From assembly GCF_016595465.1 (NCBI RefSeq), contig NZ_JAENIK010000011.1, positions 1,426,001-1,490,000 on the forward strand: a stretch of DNA of 64,000 nucleotides. The letters run 5' to 3'. This DNA comes from Luteolibacter yonseiensis (GTDB lineage Bacteria > Verrucomicrobiota > Verrucomicrobiia > Verrucomicrobiales > Akkermansiaceae). Positions 49,358 to 60,506 of this stretch are shown in pieces; the first letter of the stretch is position 1, and each line of letters begins with the position of its first letter. The notes below the pieces were generated by a model that did not search any database, was not told the origin of the DNA, and worked only from the letters and a program-made list of their open reading frames with translations. Made by a program: the position numbers and the translations under genes.

Positions 49358-51400
49358 ATGGCCCGTCAATACACACTGCACCGTTCTTCCCAGGTCCACG
49401 CCTCCGGCATCGACTACAAGACGGCGCTCAATGAGGAACAATATGCCGCCGTCTCCTCACCGCCCGGCCGCGCGCTTGTCATCGCCGGGGCGGGCTCCGG
49501 AAAAACCCGCACGCTCACCTACCGCGTCGCCTGGTTGCTGGACCATCAGGTCGATGCAAGGGAAATCCTCCTCCTCACTTTCACCAACAAGGCTTCCCGC
49601 GAAATGGTGGAGCGTGTGCGCGAGCTCGTCCCGCACGACACCTCCGCGCTGTGGGCGGGCACCTTCCACTCCATCGGTTCACGCATCCTGCGGCGCCATG
49701 CCGAGGATCTGGGATTCACGAAGTCCTATTCCATTCTGGATCGCGACGACCAGAAATCCATCCTGAACTCGGTCATCGCCTCGCTGGACATCGATACAAA
49801 GCAGCGCCGTTTCCCCAAGGCGGACGTGCTCGCCTCCATTTTCTCACTCATGGAGAACACCGGCGTCGCGCTCACGGAGATCATCGCCTCGCGTTACGAC
49901 CAGTTCTACGACTGGCTGGAGAAGATCGAGGAGGTCCGCCTGGGCTACATCGCGAAGAAGCTCGCAACGAACTCGATGGATTTCGACGACCTGCTGGTCC
50001 TCACCGTCCGCCTTTTCGAGCAGCAGCCGGATGTGCTCCAGCTTTACCAAGGCCGGTTCAAGCACGTGCTGGTGGACGAATACCAGGATACGAACAGCGT
50101 GCAGGGCCGGATGATAGATCTCCTCGCCGGAGAAAGGAACAGTCTCATGGCCGTGGGGGACGACGCCCAGTCCATCTATTCCTGGCGCGGCGCGGACATG
50201 TCGTTGATCCTCGGGTTTCCACTGCGTTATCCGGGCTCCAAGGTCCACATCATCGAGACGAACTACCGCAGCGTCCCGGAAATCCTCGATCTTTCGAACG
50301 CCGCCATCAGTGCGAACAGGGGGCGCTTTGAAAAAGACCTGCGCTCGTCCCGCGAGGCTCAGGGCACCCTTCCCGCGCTCGTCGCACTGCCGGACCCGTC
50401 GACCCAGGCCGCCTTCGTCGCCCAGCGCATTCTGGAACTCCGCGACGAGGGCATCCCCTTGGAGGAGATGGCGGTTCTCTACCGCGCGCATTTCCAGAGC
50501 CTGGAAATCCAGATGGAACTCACGGTCCGGGGCATTCCCTTCGCCATCACCAGCGGCTTGCGATTTTTCGAGCAGGCGCACATCAAGGATGTTTCCGCCT
50601 TCATGCGCTTCGTGGTGAACCGCCGGGACGAGATCAGCTTCCTCCGCATGGTGGGGCTGCTCCCCGGTTGCGGCCCCGGCACCGCCGCGAAGCTGTGGGC
50701 CGAGTGGTTGAAGTCCGGATGGTCGGAAAGGGTGGAGGTCCCGCCGAAATGGTCGGATCTTTTCCTCAAGTTCAAGATCCCGAAAAAAACCGCCAAACAC
50801 TGGGAACAACTCTGCTACACCCTCGACGAACTCACTCCCGATGGTGCGTTGGCCCATCCTTCACAGATGATCTTCAGCATCCTCGAAGGCGTTTATGCCG
50901 ATTACCTCACCGCATCCTTCGACAATGCGGAGAGCCGCCGCGCGGACATCGAGCAGCTTTCCCAGTATGGCGGGAACTTCGACGACGTCCTGGAATTCCT
51001 CGCCCAGCTCTCGCTCATGAGTTCCACCGACGGCGAACCCTCCGGAGAGCGTGCCGCGAAGGATGATGAAAAGGTCACCCTTTCCTCCATCCACCAGGCC
51101 AAGGGTCTGGAATGGAAGGCGGTTTTCCTCATCTGGTTGGTCAACGGCCAATTCCCGAACGGCCGCATCCTCGAAGCCGACGACGCGGACATGTTGGAAG
51201 AGGAGCGCCGTCTCTTCTACGTCGCGCTCACAAGGGCGAAGGACGAACTCTACCTCACTTACCCGATGATGAATCCGAAGTCCTACACGGGCGACATCAT
51301 CTGCCGTCCGTCACAATTCCTGGAGGACTTCCCGGCGGAGATGGTGGAGGAGTGGAACGTGGGAAACGATGACCCTTGGGCCGATGATGAGCCCTTTTGA
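49358..51400 (+). CDS. UvrD/PcrA-type ATP-dependent DNA helicase
   Basis: A 680-residue superfamily 1A helicase from ATG 49358; the frame is open upstream but those residues are not family-like. It has the Q-motif LNEEQYAAVSS, Walker A AGAGSGKT, TFTNKASREM (Ia), LVDEYQDTN (II), GDDAQSIYSWRGAD (III), TNYRSVPEIL (IV), VTLSSIHQAKGLEWKAVF (V) and RLFYVALTRAKDELYL (VI). All seven motifs are present, so it should be an active 3'-5' helicase in repair or replication restart. The C-terminal tail found in UvrD for protein contacts is short and acidic here. It is divergent from terC. Confidence 0.93.
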   Translation: MARQYTLHRSSQVHASGIDYKTALNEEQYAAVSSPPGRALVIAGAGSGKTRTLTYRVAWLLDHQVDAREILLLTFTNKASREMVERVRELVPHDTSALWAGTFHSIGSRILRRHAEDLGFTKSYSILDRDDQKSILNSVIASLDIDTKQRRFPKADVLASIFSLMENTGVALTEIIASRYDQFYDWLEKIEEVRLGYIAKKLATNSMDFDDLLVLTVRLFEQQPDVLQLYQGRFKHVLVDEYQDTNSVQGRMIDLLAGERNSLMAVGDDAQSIYSWRGADMSLILGFPLRYPGSKVHIIETNYRSVPEILDLSNAAISANRGRFEKDLRSSREAQGTLPALVALPDPSTQAAFVAQRILELRDEGIPLEEMAVLYRAHFQSLEIQMELTVRGIPFAITSGLRFFEQAHIKDVSAFMRFVVNRRDEISFLRMVGLLPGCGPGTAAKLWAEWLKSGWSERVEVPPKWSDLFLKFKIPKKTAKHWEQLCYTLDELTPDGALAHPSQMIFSILEGVYADYLTASFDNAESRRADIEQLSQYGGNFDDVLEFLAQLSLMSSTDGEPSGERAAKDDEKVTLSSIHQAKGLEWKAVFLIWLVNGQFPNGRILEADDADMLEEERRLFYVALTRAKDELYLTYPMMNPKSYTGDIICRPSQFLEDFPAEMVEEWNVGNDDPWADDEPF

Positions 51401-51893
51401 TTCCGCCGGTTGATTCTCCACCGGGCTGCAAACCGGACGGACAGGCGAAACGTGTCAAAGAAGCCCGGTTGAAACCTCTCTGGCGACAGGGAACGGGGAT
51501 GATGATCCGATGCTTTCGAATGTTCCTCCCGATTCCTGCCGCCGGGGCTCGCGCTGTTTTTTGTCGACTGCGAGCCGTCCCGCATTGGTGGTTCGCGCCG
51601 GTCTGATCGGTGCGGCTGTCGGAACGACGGGCTTGTCGAATGGTTCGCTCATGGCACGAACATACCTGTCGTCGCAGGCGGATCGATCAAAATTTGGGGT
51701 TTTAGCTGAAAATCATGTAGGTAAATCCCCTACAAAAATATCATCTATTTTGGCAACCCGCTGGGTTTGGACGCTTCTTTGGATCTTCCTGCGTAGAGCA
51801 AACTGCGTCTCAGGAAGTTGGTATCCGTATTGGAATGTGCCGTGCTGCATTCCAAATCCTTCCGTTCGAGCCGATCTTCCATCCCTTGTGTAA
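51401..51893. other. 493-bp region after the helicase gene, no gene recognised
   Basis: Short frames exist on both strands, for example a plus-strand frame of 127 codons from 51510, but they have no start signal or recognisable motif, and their composition resembles noncoding DNA. A small hairpin with TGTAGG and CCTACA arms lies near 51714-51733. A promoter for the following small gene should lie toward the end. Otherwise I see nothing. Confidence 0.35.
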
Positions 51894-52043
51894 ATGTTCA
51901 TGTATTTCAAGCCGTGCATCAGGTGCGGACGCGGTATCGCGAACAGCATCAATAAATGTCCACATTGCGGGAAGGTGAACGGTTTTATCGCACGCCTGTT
52001 TCACCGGCTGCTTCATCGGTTGTGGCGTAAGAAGCGGCAATGA
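51894..52043 (+). CDS. 49-residue zinc-ribbon protein
   Basis: The reading frame from ATG 51894 (or ATG 51900) gives MFMYFKPCIRCGRGIANS, INKCPHCGKVNGFIARLF and a basic tail HRLLHRLWRKKRQ. Two CxxC knuckles (Cys8/Cys11 and Cys22/Cys25) are spaced as in a zinc ribbon, and the C-terminus is strongly basic with amphipathic repeats. Such proteins usually contact nucleic acid or ribosomes. It stands alone in an otherwise gene-poor stretch. The family is not recognised, and coding status rests on the paired CxxC pattern. Confidence 0.6.
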   Translation: MFMYFKPCIRCGRGIANSINKCPHCGKVNGFIARLFHRLLHRLWRKKRQ

Positions 52044-52615
52044 TCACAGCTTTTGGGATAGATTCCCCAATCTGGGGTGAATTGGTCAATATGGACTATG
52101 CAGGAGGGGTATCGGAGATGTCTTGTTAGTTCGGTGGTAATTCTTGGAAAGAGAAGGAATTCGATTTGATTATTTTGTAATTATTTCAGTATGAATTGAT
52201 TGAGTATTTTTATCGGTCTCTTTTTGAGGGTTCGATGTCAGGCGGATTTCCTATTTTCTCAATTTCTTAAAGAATACTCTTGTGTATAGTATTCCGAATG
52301 GTAGGAATTGGCCGCGCCTCCGAAACTCGTCGCACAGCCTACATGGGCAGCGGCATCAGGGTACGGCGACGATGACTCGCCTGTCATATCCTATGATGGA
52401 TGGCAGGCATTCATTCGAATCTCAGGTGACCCACACATCGGGAATCTGAACCAGCCATCCGACTACCCCGTGCTTCGGGATGTCCCTGAAAGAGTGTCTC
52501 CCCGCCCTGATCGGCAGGGGGCTGCGGACTCAGCGATCATCTCAGCACCGGCTGATCTCGGTCTCCTTTGGTCTCCTTCCTTCGGTTTAAAACAAAATCG
52601 TCACTCCATCTTCCC
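52044..52615. other. 572-bp AT-rich intergenic stretch
   Basis: From about 52060 to 52310 the sequence is clearly richer in A and T than its surroundings. It then returns to normal GC. A stem CCCCA/TGGGG lies at 52075-52087. A frame of 103 codons at 52308-52619 overlaps the next gene start and has no support. Promoter candidates for the gene at 52616 lie in the AT-rich part. Confidence 0.4.
52166..52195 (+). promoter_or_regulatory. Candidate sigma-70-type promoter
   Basis: TTGATT (52166-52171) and TATGAA (52190-52195) are 18 bp apart in the AT-rich stretch. A second -10-like TATAGT is at 52285-52290 without a clear -35. Either could serve the surface-protein gene at 52616. Confidence 0.3.
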
Positions 52616-53668
52616 ATGAATCTTTTCGTCCCCAGTTCCCGCAAACTGCTTTCCGCAGTGGTCGGCTCGCTTCTTTCCGTCCAAGCCGCGTTCGCGGCGA
52701 TCGTCCCGGCGCCCGTTTCGGGTGATATCTTCCTCGCATTCCGTGCGAGCGGTGGAACAGGCGGGTCCCAGTCCTACATCGTCAATCTGGGGACCGATGC
52801 CAATTTCCGGAATGCGACAACCTCTTTCACCGTGACGGGTTTGGGAAATATCGGAGCGGATCTCACCGAGATTTACGGACCTGGATGGAGCTCCCGCGGC
52901 GACTTGTTCTGGGGGATCTTCGCTGCGCGGGTTTCGACCAGTTCGATTATTTACGGTTCGAGGGAAAGAAATCCGGTGACATCGGTTTCGCCCGCATGGA
53001 GCTTGATCGACACCACTTCCCGGAACACCACCGCAGGCCAGATCTCCAGCGTGATCGACAGCATCGGTGGATACAGGGGCCGTGAGGCCACCGCCAACAG
53101 CCCGGTTGCCGCCGTCCAGCCGAATACCGGCGAGGCATCCAGCTATAACAAACAGGTCGCCTCCGCCGGGACGAAGGATTTCGGCTCCCTCAGCGAGTGG
53201 TCCTCCATCGAAGGGGACTTCGGGAGCGGTCCGGCCGGAACGGCTCTGGACCTTTACCGCATCGCAGGGGCGTCCGGAGTCACGCGCGTCGGGCATTTCA
53301 CCATCAGCGCCGAAGGCGTCGTGCAGTTCAACATTCCAACCGTCACTCCTCCGGTCGATGTGGATACCGATGGCGACGGCTTCCTTGATTCCCAGGAGGC
53401 TCTGGCGGGCACGAACCCGAACGACGCGAGCGACTTTTTCCGCATCCAGTCCCTGCAACGGTCGGCTGGCGGCACAGGGGTTGCGTTCAAGACGATCCCC
53501 GGCAGTTCCTATCAGATTTATTACTCGGAAAACCTGGCGGCGGGCTCGTGGGTGCGGATCGCCACGGTGACGGGCGGAGCCTCCCCGACACTCCACCAAT
53601 ATTTGGACGACAATCTGGACCGCAGGGCCCGCGCCAAGGGCTTCTATAAGGTTAGTGTCGGCAACTGA
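52616..53668 (+). CDS. Secreted surface protein with thrombospondin type-3-like calcium repeat
   Basis: A 350-residue protein from ATG 52616 with a signal peptide ending near VQAAFA. Residues about 30-235 are closely related to the first 210 mature residues of the next gene's product (shared NLG, FWGIF, SSYNKQV, FGSLS-WSSIEGDFG and LDLYRI segments). The C-terminal part instead carries a calcium-type repeat DVDTDGDGFLDSQEALAGTNP and a beta domain (YQIYYSENLAAGSWVRI). No PEP-CTERM tail is present. It is probably exported and released or anchored by an unseen signal. A run of ten C follows 4 bp after the stop. Confidence 0.85.
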   Translation: MNLFVPSSRKLLSAVVGSLLSVQAAFAAIVPAPVSGDIFLAFRASGGTGGSQSYIVNLGTDANFRNATTSFTVTGLGNIGADLTEIYGPGWSSRGDLFWGIFAARVSTSSIIYGSRERNPVTSVSPAWSLIDTTSRNTTAGQISSVIDSIGGYRGREATANSPVAAVQPNTGEASSYNKQVASAGTKDFGSLSEWSSIEGDFGSGPAGTALDLYRIAGASGVTRVGHFTISAEGVVQFNIPTVTPPVDVDTDGDGFLDSQEALAGTNPNDASDFFRIQSLQRSAGGTGVAFKTIPGSSYQIYYSENLAAGSWVRIATVTGGASPTLHQYLDDNLDRRARAKGFYKVSVGN

Positions 53669-53855
53669 ACCGCCCCCCCCCCTTTCTCCATTCAACTTCT
53701 CCCCGACCGGATACGCCGGAGGTTAATCCAAGAAACCAACCGATCGGGACTGACAACCAAGCGCTGAAGTTCCTCAAGTCTCAACCCCCGCATGGTGCGC
53801 CTGATTCCCGAACCGGAATCAACGGTCCGCCTGCCAAAACCAACTCAACAGACAA

Positions 53856-54647
53856 ATGAAATTCAGTAGCAACATCCCCTATCTCGGCTCAGCCGTGCTG
53901 GCTGCGGTTCTCGCGACCGCTCCCGCCCGGGCGGCGGTGGTGGCGACTCCTCAGAACAACGATATCTTCCTTGGTTTTCGCGCAAGCGGCAATCTCGGGG
54001 CCAGCACATCCTATCTTGTGAACCTGGGGCAGTATTCCCAGTTCCGGGATCTTACTCCGGGTGCCAGCATTTCACTCAACAGCCTGGGAGACATCGGCGC
54101 GGATCTTGTGGCGACCTTCGGTGCGAACTGGAGCAACCGGAATGACCTCTTCTGGGGGATCTTCGGGGTTTCCAACACCGCGAACCCGACGGTGTATGCC
54201 TCCAGGGAATCATCCGCACCGGGGTGGTCGGCGCTCGACCAGATCTCACGCGGCACAACCTCTTCCAACATCGTCAGCGTGCTTCAGGGCACCAATGGTT
54301 ATCAAGGCAGGCAAGCCACCGCGAACAGCGCGTTCGCCGTGCTGCAGCCGAATTCCGACGGTGCTTCCAGCTATAACAAACAAGTCTCCACGGGCGGCAC
54401 CAACGATTTCGGATCACTCAGCACGTGGTCCAGCATCGAGGGTGACTTCGGTGGCGGCACCGCCGGGACGTCGCTCGATCTCTACCGGATCAGCAGCACG
54501 GGTGTCACGAATCCCGGTGCGTTCTCGATCAGCAACTCCGGGGTGGTCAGTTTCACCGCCGCCATTCCGGAACCATCATCCGCCCTTCTCGGCGTGGCGG
54601 GCTCGCTCCTGATCGTCGCCGGCAGACGCCGCCGTCCCACCCATTGA
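53856..54647 (+). CDS. PEP-CTERM surface protein, paralogue of the preceding gene
   Basis: A 263-residue protein with signal peptide MKFSSNIPYLGSAVLAAVLA and a mature N-terminal domain nearly collinear with that of the preceding protein (NDIFLGFRASG, NLGQYSQFRDL, RNDLFWGIFG, SSYNKQVSTGG, STWSSIEGDFG, LDLYRIS). It ends in a canonical PEP-CTERM signal: IPEPSS, a hydrophobic helix, and GRRRR. It would be exported and processed by an exosortase. Together the two genes look like a tandem duplication in which the sorting module was swapped. Confidence 0.9.
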   Translation: MKFSSNIPYLGSAVLAAVLATAPARAAVVATPQNNDIFLGFRASGNLGASTSYLVNLGQYSQFRDLTPGASISLNSLGDIGADLVATFGANWSNRNDLFWGIFGVSNTANPTVYASRESSAPGWSALDQISRGTTSSNIVSVLQGTNGYQGRQATANSAFAVLQPNSDGASSYNKQVSTGGTNDFGSLSTWSSIEGDFGGGTAGTSLDLYRISSTGVTNPGAFSISNSGVVSFTAAIPEPSSALLGVAGSLLIVAGRRRRPTH

Positions 54648-54682
54648 TTCCAAACACCAAACACTATCACCCACTCATATCT

Positions 54683-56041
54683 ATGAAACTCAAACACCTC
54701 ATCGCAATCGGAGCCTTGGCGGCAGTCGCCACCGGGGGAGCCATGGCCCAGACCGTCACCATCCACATCGTCGCATCCAACGGTGACCGCACCGCGACGC
54801 AGACCGCGATTTCCAACCTGCTGGGTTCGAACTGGACCTACCGCGGAACCGGAATCACCACGAGTGGTTCGTCGGCGAATCTGGCCGATGTCGCCGCCTC
54901 GAACTTCGGAGCATGGAACGGAACTTATACCCACCCGGAATACGGAACCACCCCTGTCGTCATCAAGGTTTCCTACTCGGGAGCGCTGGCAGGCATCGCC
55001 GCCATTGCGGGGAACACGGACCAGCGTTTCGTCGTGACCGACGGCACGGGCAACGGCCCCGTGACGAACCCTCTGAGCGGATCGGCGGTGAAAGACACGG
55101 ATTATGTGCTTCACACCGCGGACTTCGGATTCTCCACGAATTTCCAAGCGACCTCCCCTTTCAACGGATCTTACGAAGGAACCACCTATAACCCCGTCGT
55201 CGAGGAAAACGTCGGTGTTTCTCCGCTCGGTTTCTATGCCAGCCCGGGGTTCCCGTCCGGACTGAACATCACCACGCAGCTCGCGCAGTTGCTTTACACC
55301 AACGGTGCGGTTCCGCTTTCGCTCTTCACGGGTAACCACGATGCCGACGCGAACAAGATCGTTTACGCCATCGGACGGAATACCGACGCCGGCCAGCGCT
55401 TCGGCGCTTATGCCGAGGTCGGCCTCGGCACGAGCACCGCTGTCCGCGTGTGGCAGCCCACCTTCTTCCAAGCACAGCAGCCGACAACCGTCGGCACCAT
55501 CACTTATGGCGGTGTCGTCCAGTCCCAGGAACTGTGGCCGGTGGAAACCGTCAGCGGCATTTTCAGCCCGCTTGGCAGCGGTGGTTTCAGTTCCGGAGCG
55601 CTGCTCGCGCAGAATCTCACCGTGACACTCGGACCGGATGCCTACAAAGGGAAATACATCGATGAGGACAGCGGACTTCCCCAGTTCCTCTACCCGAACG
55701 CCACCGCCGGCTACTACCTCGGCTACGTCACTCCCGGTGATGCGACCAACCGCATCCTTGGTGGAAATGGTGTGGTTCCTCCCGCCAACCGTGGTGTGGC
55801 ACTCAGTTACAACGGCGTCGAGCTTACCACTACCAACGTGAAAACCGGCAGATACACCGCATGGCTCTACAACCGGATCATCAAACCACAGAGCGGTCTT
55901 GAGGGAGTCAAGCTGGCCTTCGCGAATGCCTTGCGCGACCGTATCAAATCTACCGACGCCGTCGCCGGTGGTGGTATCATTGACGATGGCACCTTCAAGG
56001 TGAGACGCACCACCGACGGTGGACTCGTCGTGCCGAAATAA
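54683..56041 (+). CDS. Secreted substrate-binding-like protein, function unknown
   Basis: A 452-residue protein from ATG 54683 with signal peptide MKLKHLIAIGALAAVATGGAMA. The mature part has a Gly/Thr/Asn-rich beta-alpha pattern reminiscent of phosphate-type periplasmic binding proteins (GVSPLGFYASPGFPSGLN, IVYAIGRNTDAGQR, TAWLYNRI). It lacks an obvious anchor or PEP-CTERM tail. I do not recognise the ligand. It follows the two surface genes by 35 bp in the same orientation and probably belongs to the same transcript. Confidence 0.6.
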   Translation: MKLKHLIAIGALAAVATGGAMAQTVTIHIVASNGDRTATQTAISNLLGSNWTYRGTGITTSGSSANLADVAASNFGAWNGTYTHPEYGTTPVVIKVSYSGALAGIAAIAGNTDQRFVVTDGTGNGPVTNPLSGSAVKDTDYVLHTADFGFSTNFQATSPFNGSYEGTTYNPVVEENVGVSPLGFYASPGFPSGLNITTQLAQLLYTNGAVPLSLFTGNHDADANKIVYAIGRNTDAGQRFGAYAEVGLGTSTAVRVWQPTFFQAQQPTTVGTITYGGVVQSQELWPVETVSGIFSPLGSGGFSSGALLAQNLTVTLGPDAYKGKYIDEDSGLPQFLYPNATAGYYLGYVTPGDATNRILGGNGVVPPANRGVALSYNGVELTTTNVKTGRYTAWLYNRIIKPQSGLEGVKLAFANALRDRIKSTDAVAGGGIIDDGTFKVRRTTDGGLVVPK

Positions 56042-56158
56042 TCCCGGTCATAGCCTGATGGAAAACCGATGAATTCGCTCCACCGGCCTGCGGCGGCAAT
56101 GCCGCGGGCCGGTGCCCAAGTCTCCACCTTTCTCCAGATACACACAGACGAACACCGC

Positions 56159-56872
56159 ATGAAGCTGTCGCGCCAGTTCTTTCAAATGATTGGAACAGGG
56201 ATTCTGCTTGCTGCGGTCCTGCTGGCCCTGAAGCTTACCGCGCCGTCGGACGCGGTATCGGTGAATCGCAATCCTGAAACAAAGAGGATTGGTATTGGAT
56301 CATCCTTGCCGGGTTCCGGACGGATTGAGGCTGCAATATCTCATGAGGAACCCTCGCGAGCCCGATCCGGATTGTTGGTCCATGCCGCTTCCATGCATGG
56401 ATCGCATCAGTTGGAAATGTTGCCCGCTGGCAGCCATGACCCAATCTCCCAACAGGCGGCACATCGTGGGGACGCTGGTCCCGATCCGATCATCGCGGCT
56501 TTCAATGAGCTTGAAACAACCATGAAAAGCAGGGTGATTGATCCCCAGCCAGCCGGACATTCTTTAACCGCCTTCGGCCGCCGTGTGACGGTGGAGGATT
56601 CCCGCCAGGTTTCCGGCACCTCCGGAGTGATGCTGTCACTCGCGGTTGATGCCGTCCCCTCGTCGCCCGATTCCATTAATTTTTCACCATTGCCAAATCC
56701 TGAAACGCCTGCTGCTTCCGACGTGGTTGCGACCCCTGGAACAGAAGTCCCGCCTCAAGGCACCGCCAGTTGGCAGGGATTGTCCTACGAGCAGGAGCTC
56801 TTCCGTACCAAGTGGGGGTGGCATGCATACGATCAAGTTCAGAAGGTCCTCCGGGAGAGCCATAGCGAGTGA
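56159..56872 (+). CDS. Hypothetical protein with N-terminal membrane helix
   Basis: A 237-residue protein from ATG 56159 (MKLSRQFFQMIGTG). A hydrophobic segment at about 10-30 (ILLAAVLLALKL) anchors or exports it. The rest is polar, Ser/Pro-rich and largely unstructured by appearance, with a conserved-looking end WQGLSYEQELFRTKWGWHAYDQVQKVL. No domain is recognised. It precedes the TpsB gene by 44 bp, so it may be part of that system as an accessory periplasmic factor. Confidence 0.55.
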   Translation: MKLSRQFFQMIGTGILLAAVLLALKLTAPSDAVSVNRNPETKRIGIGSSLPGSGRIEAAISHEEPSRARSGLLVHAASMHGSHQLEMLPAGSHDPISQQAAHRGDAGPDPIIAAFNELETTMKSRVIDPQPAGHSLTAFGRRVTVEDSRQVSGTSGVMLSLAVDAVPSSPDSINFSPLPNPETPAASDVVATPGTEVPPQGTASWQGLSYEQELFRTKWGWHAYDQVQKVLRESHSE

Positions 56873-56916
56873 ATGGAGGCGGCAATGATGAGATACCTTA
56901 CCATAGATTCCCATTG

Positions 56917-58518
56917 ATGAAATTTTTTAACATAGCAGGACACGCCGGATGGCTCCGGATTGTTCCTTTCGCCATACTGATCGCCATGGGAAACGCCCAA
57001 GGCCAGGAAGGCGTTTTATTCAACATCCGTGAATATCGCGTCACGGGCCCGGCGCGGCTGCCGCGGCTGGCGGTGGAGGAGGCGGTGTATCCGTATCTCG
57101 GGCCGGGGCGTTCGGCGGATGATGTGGAGGCGGCGCGGGTGGCCTTGGAAAAGGCGTATCACGACCGCGGTTTCCAGACGGTTTCGGTGGTGGTGCCGCA
57201 GCAGGATCCGCGGCGCGGGGTGATCCGGCTGGAGGTGGCGGAGGCGAGGGTGGGGCGCCTGCGGGTCAATGGCGCGCGGTTTTTCCTGCCGAGCCGGATC
57301 AAGGCGGACGCTCCGTCGCTGGCGGAGGGGAACGTGCCGGACATGAAGCGGGTGGAGAAGGAGATCGTGGCGCTCAACCGTCTGGCGGACCGCCGGGTGA
57401 CGCCGGAGCTGCGCGCGGGGGTGGTGCCGGGGACGGTGGACATCGATCTGAACGTGGAGGACAAGAATCCGCTGCATGGTTCGCTGGAGCTCAACAACCG
57501 TTACAGTTCGAACACGACGCCGCTGCGGTTGAACGGGTCGCTGAGCCATGGCAATCTCTACCAGCTGGGGCATACGGGTGGTTTCAATTTCCAGGTGGCC
57601 CCGGAAAACACGGATGACGCGAAGGTGTTCTCGGGTTATTATCTGGCGCGGGTTTCGGACAGCGTGAGCCTGATGCTGCAGGGCACCAAGCAGGACAGCG
57701 ATGTGGCCATCGTCGGCGGCTCGGCGAGCATCGGCCGCGGCCACACGGTGAGCCTGCAGGCGCTCATCGACCTGCCGTCACAGGACAAGTTTTACCAGAC
57801 GCTGTCGCTGGGCCTCGACTACAAGCATTTCTCCGACGAGGTCGTTTCCCTGGGGAAGAAACAGTTCACCATCGATGAAACCGCCATCGAGTATTGGCCG
57901 CTTTCGGCGAATTACGGGGCGACGTGGCTGGCGGAGAAGGCGTTCACGGAGGCGAATACCTCGCTGAACCTGCACCTGCGGGGCATCGGCAGCGGGGAGA
58001 GGGATTATGCGAACAAGCGTTACAACGCGGACGGGAGTTATGTGTTCCTGCGCGGGGATGTGGCGCACACGCGCGATCTGCGGGATGATTCGCAGCTTTT
58101 CGGCAAGGTGCAGTACCAGCTGGCGGACAAGCCGCTGGTGAACAACGAGCAGATCTCCGGCGGCGGCCTGGGGACGGTGCGGGGTTACCTGGAGGCGACG
58201 TCGCTGGGTGACAACGGTGTCTTCGGCACGGTGGAGTACCGCACGCGGCCGCTCACCGGCGGGTCCGAAGCGAAGCCTGGGACGACGCCCAACGAGTGGC
58301 GGTTCCATGGTTTCGTGGATGCGGGGCTGGTGGGGATTTATGACCCGCTGCCGGGCCAGCGGAAGCGTTTCGGTCTGGCCAGCGCGGGCGCTGGGACGCG
58401 CTTCAAGTTCGCGGATCATTACAACGGCTCGGTGGACCTGGCCGTGCCTTTCATCAGCCAGACGGACACGGAGTCCGGAGACGTCCGGGTGACCTTCCGT
58501 GGCTGGGCGGACTTCTGA
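56917..58518 (+). CDS. TpsB/ShlB-type outer-membrane transporter with POTRA domain
   Basis: A 533-residue outer-membrane protein from ATG 56917, with a signal peptide ending near GNAQGQ. A POTRA_2 domain (about residues 32-115: FNIREYRVTGPARLPRLAV, PYLGPGRSADDVEAARVAL, GVIRLEVAEARVG) is followed by a 16-stranded barrel region that includes YRTRPLTGG and ends with the outer-membrane terminal signature FRGWADF (C-terminal Phe). This is the two-partner secretion TpsB family, which exports a large TpsA exoprotein. No TpsA candidate is visible in the window. The gene is followed by ExbB/ExbD/TonB-type genes, an unusual association. Confidence 0.85.
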   Translation: MKFFNIAGHAGWLRIVPFAILIAMGNAQGQEGVLFNIREYRVTGPARLPRLAVEEAVYPYLGPGRSADDVEAARVALEKAYHDRGFQTVSVVVPQQDPRRGVIRLEVAEARVGRLRVNGARFFLPSRIKADAPSLAEGNVPDMKRVEKEIVALNRLADRRVTPELRAGVVPGTVDIDLNVEDKNPLHGSLELNNRYSSNTTPLRLNGSLSHGNLYQLGHTGGFNFQVAPENTDDAKVFSGYYLARVSDSVSLMLQGTKQDSDVAIVGGSASIGRGHTVSLQALIDLPSQDKFYQTLSLGLDYKHFSDEVVSLGKKQFTIDETAIEYWPLSANYGATWLAEKAFTEANTSLNLHLRGIGSGERDYANKRYNADGSYVFLRGDVAHTRDLRDDSQLFGKVQYQLADKPLVNNEQISGGGLGTVRGYLEATSLGDNGVFGTVEYRTRPLTGGSEAKPGTTPNEWRFHGFVDAGLVGIYDPLPGQRKRFGLASAGAGTRFKFADHYNGSVDLAVPFISQTDTESGDVRVTFRGWADF

Positions 58519-58570
58519 CCACCCCTTGCCCGCATCCGCCGACCTCCTTCATTTTCCTCATTTTTCCCAC

Positions 58571-60427
<1,857 letters not shown>

Positions 60428-60506
60428 GGACAGGTCCCATAGGACCCATGGGACCTATATCCTCCTCTTACCATCAACCATCAACTTCCAACCCTCAACC
60501 TCTTCC
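60428..60506. repeat. Junction element: AGGTCCCAT hairpin plus GTTGAT-type right arm
   Basis: After the exbB-like stop comes AGGTCCCAT-aggaccc-ATGGGACCT (60432-60456), a 9-bp hairpin. It is followed by TTACCATCAACCATCAACTTCC and CAACCCTCAACCTCTTCC, the reversed form of the GTTGATGGTTGAT arm. The right end abuts the ATG of exbD at 60507. Confidence 0.6.

Noticed and set aside
51510..51893. Plus-strand frame of 127 codons after the helicase gene
   Set aside because: No family motif, poor codon composition and no start signal; the real small gene begins at 51894.
53673..53682. Run of ten C after the surface-protein gene as a phase-variable tract
   Set aside because: It lies downstream of the stop codon and before no promoter-like element, so slippage would not switch a gene.
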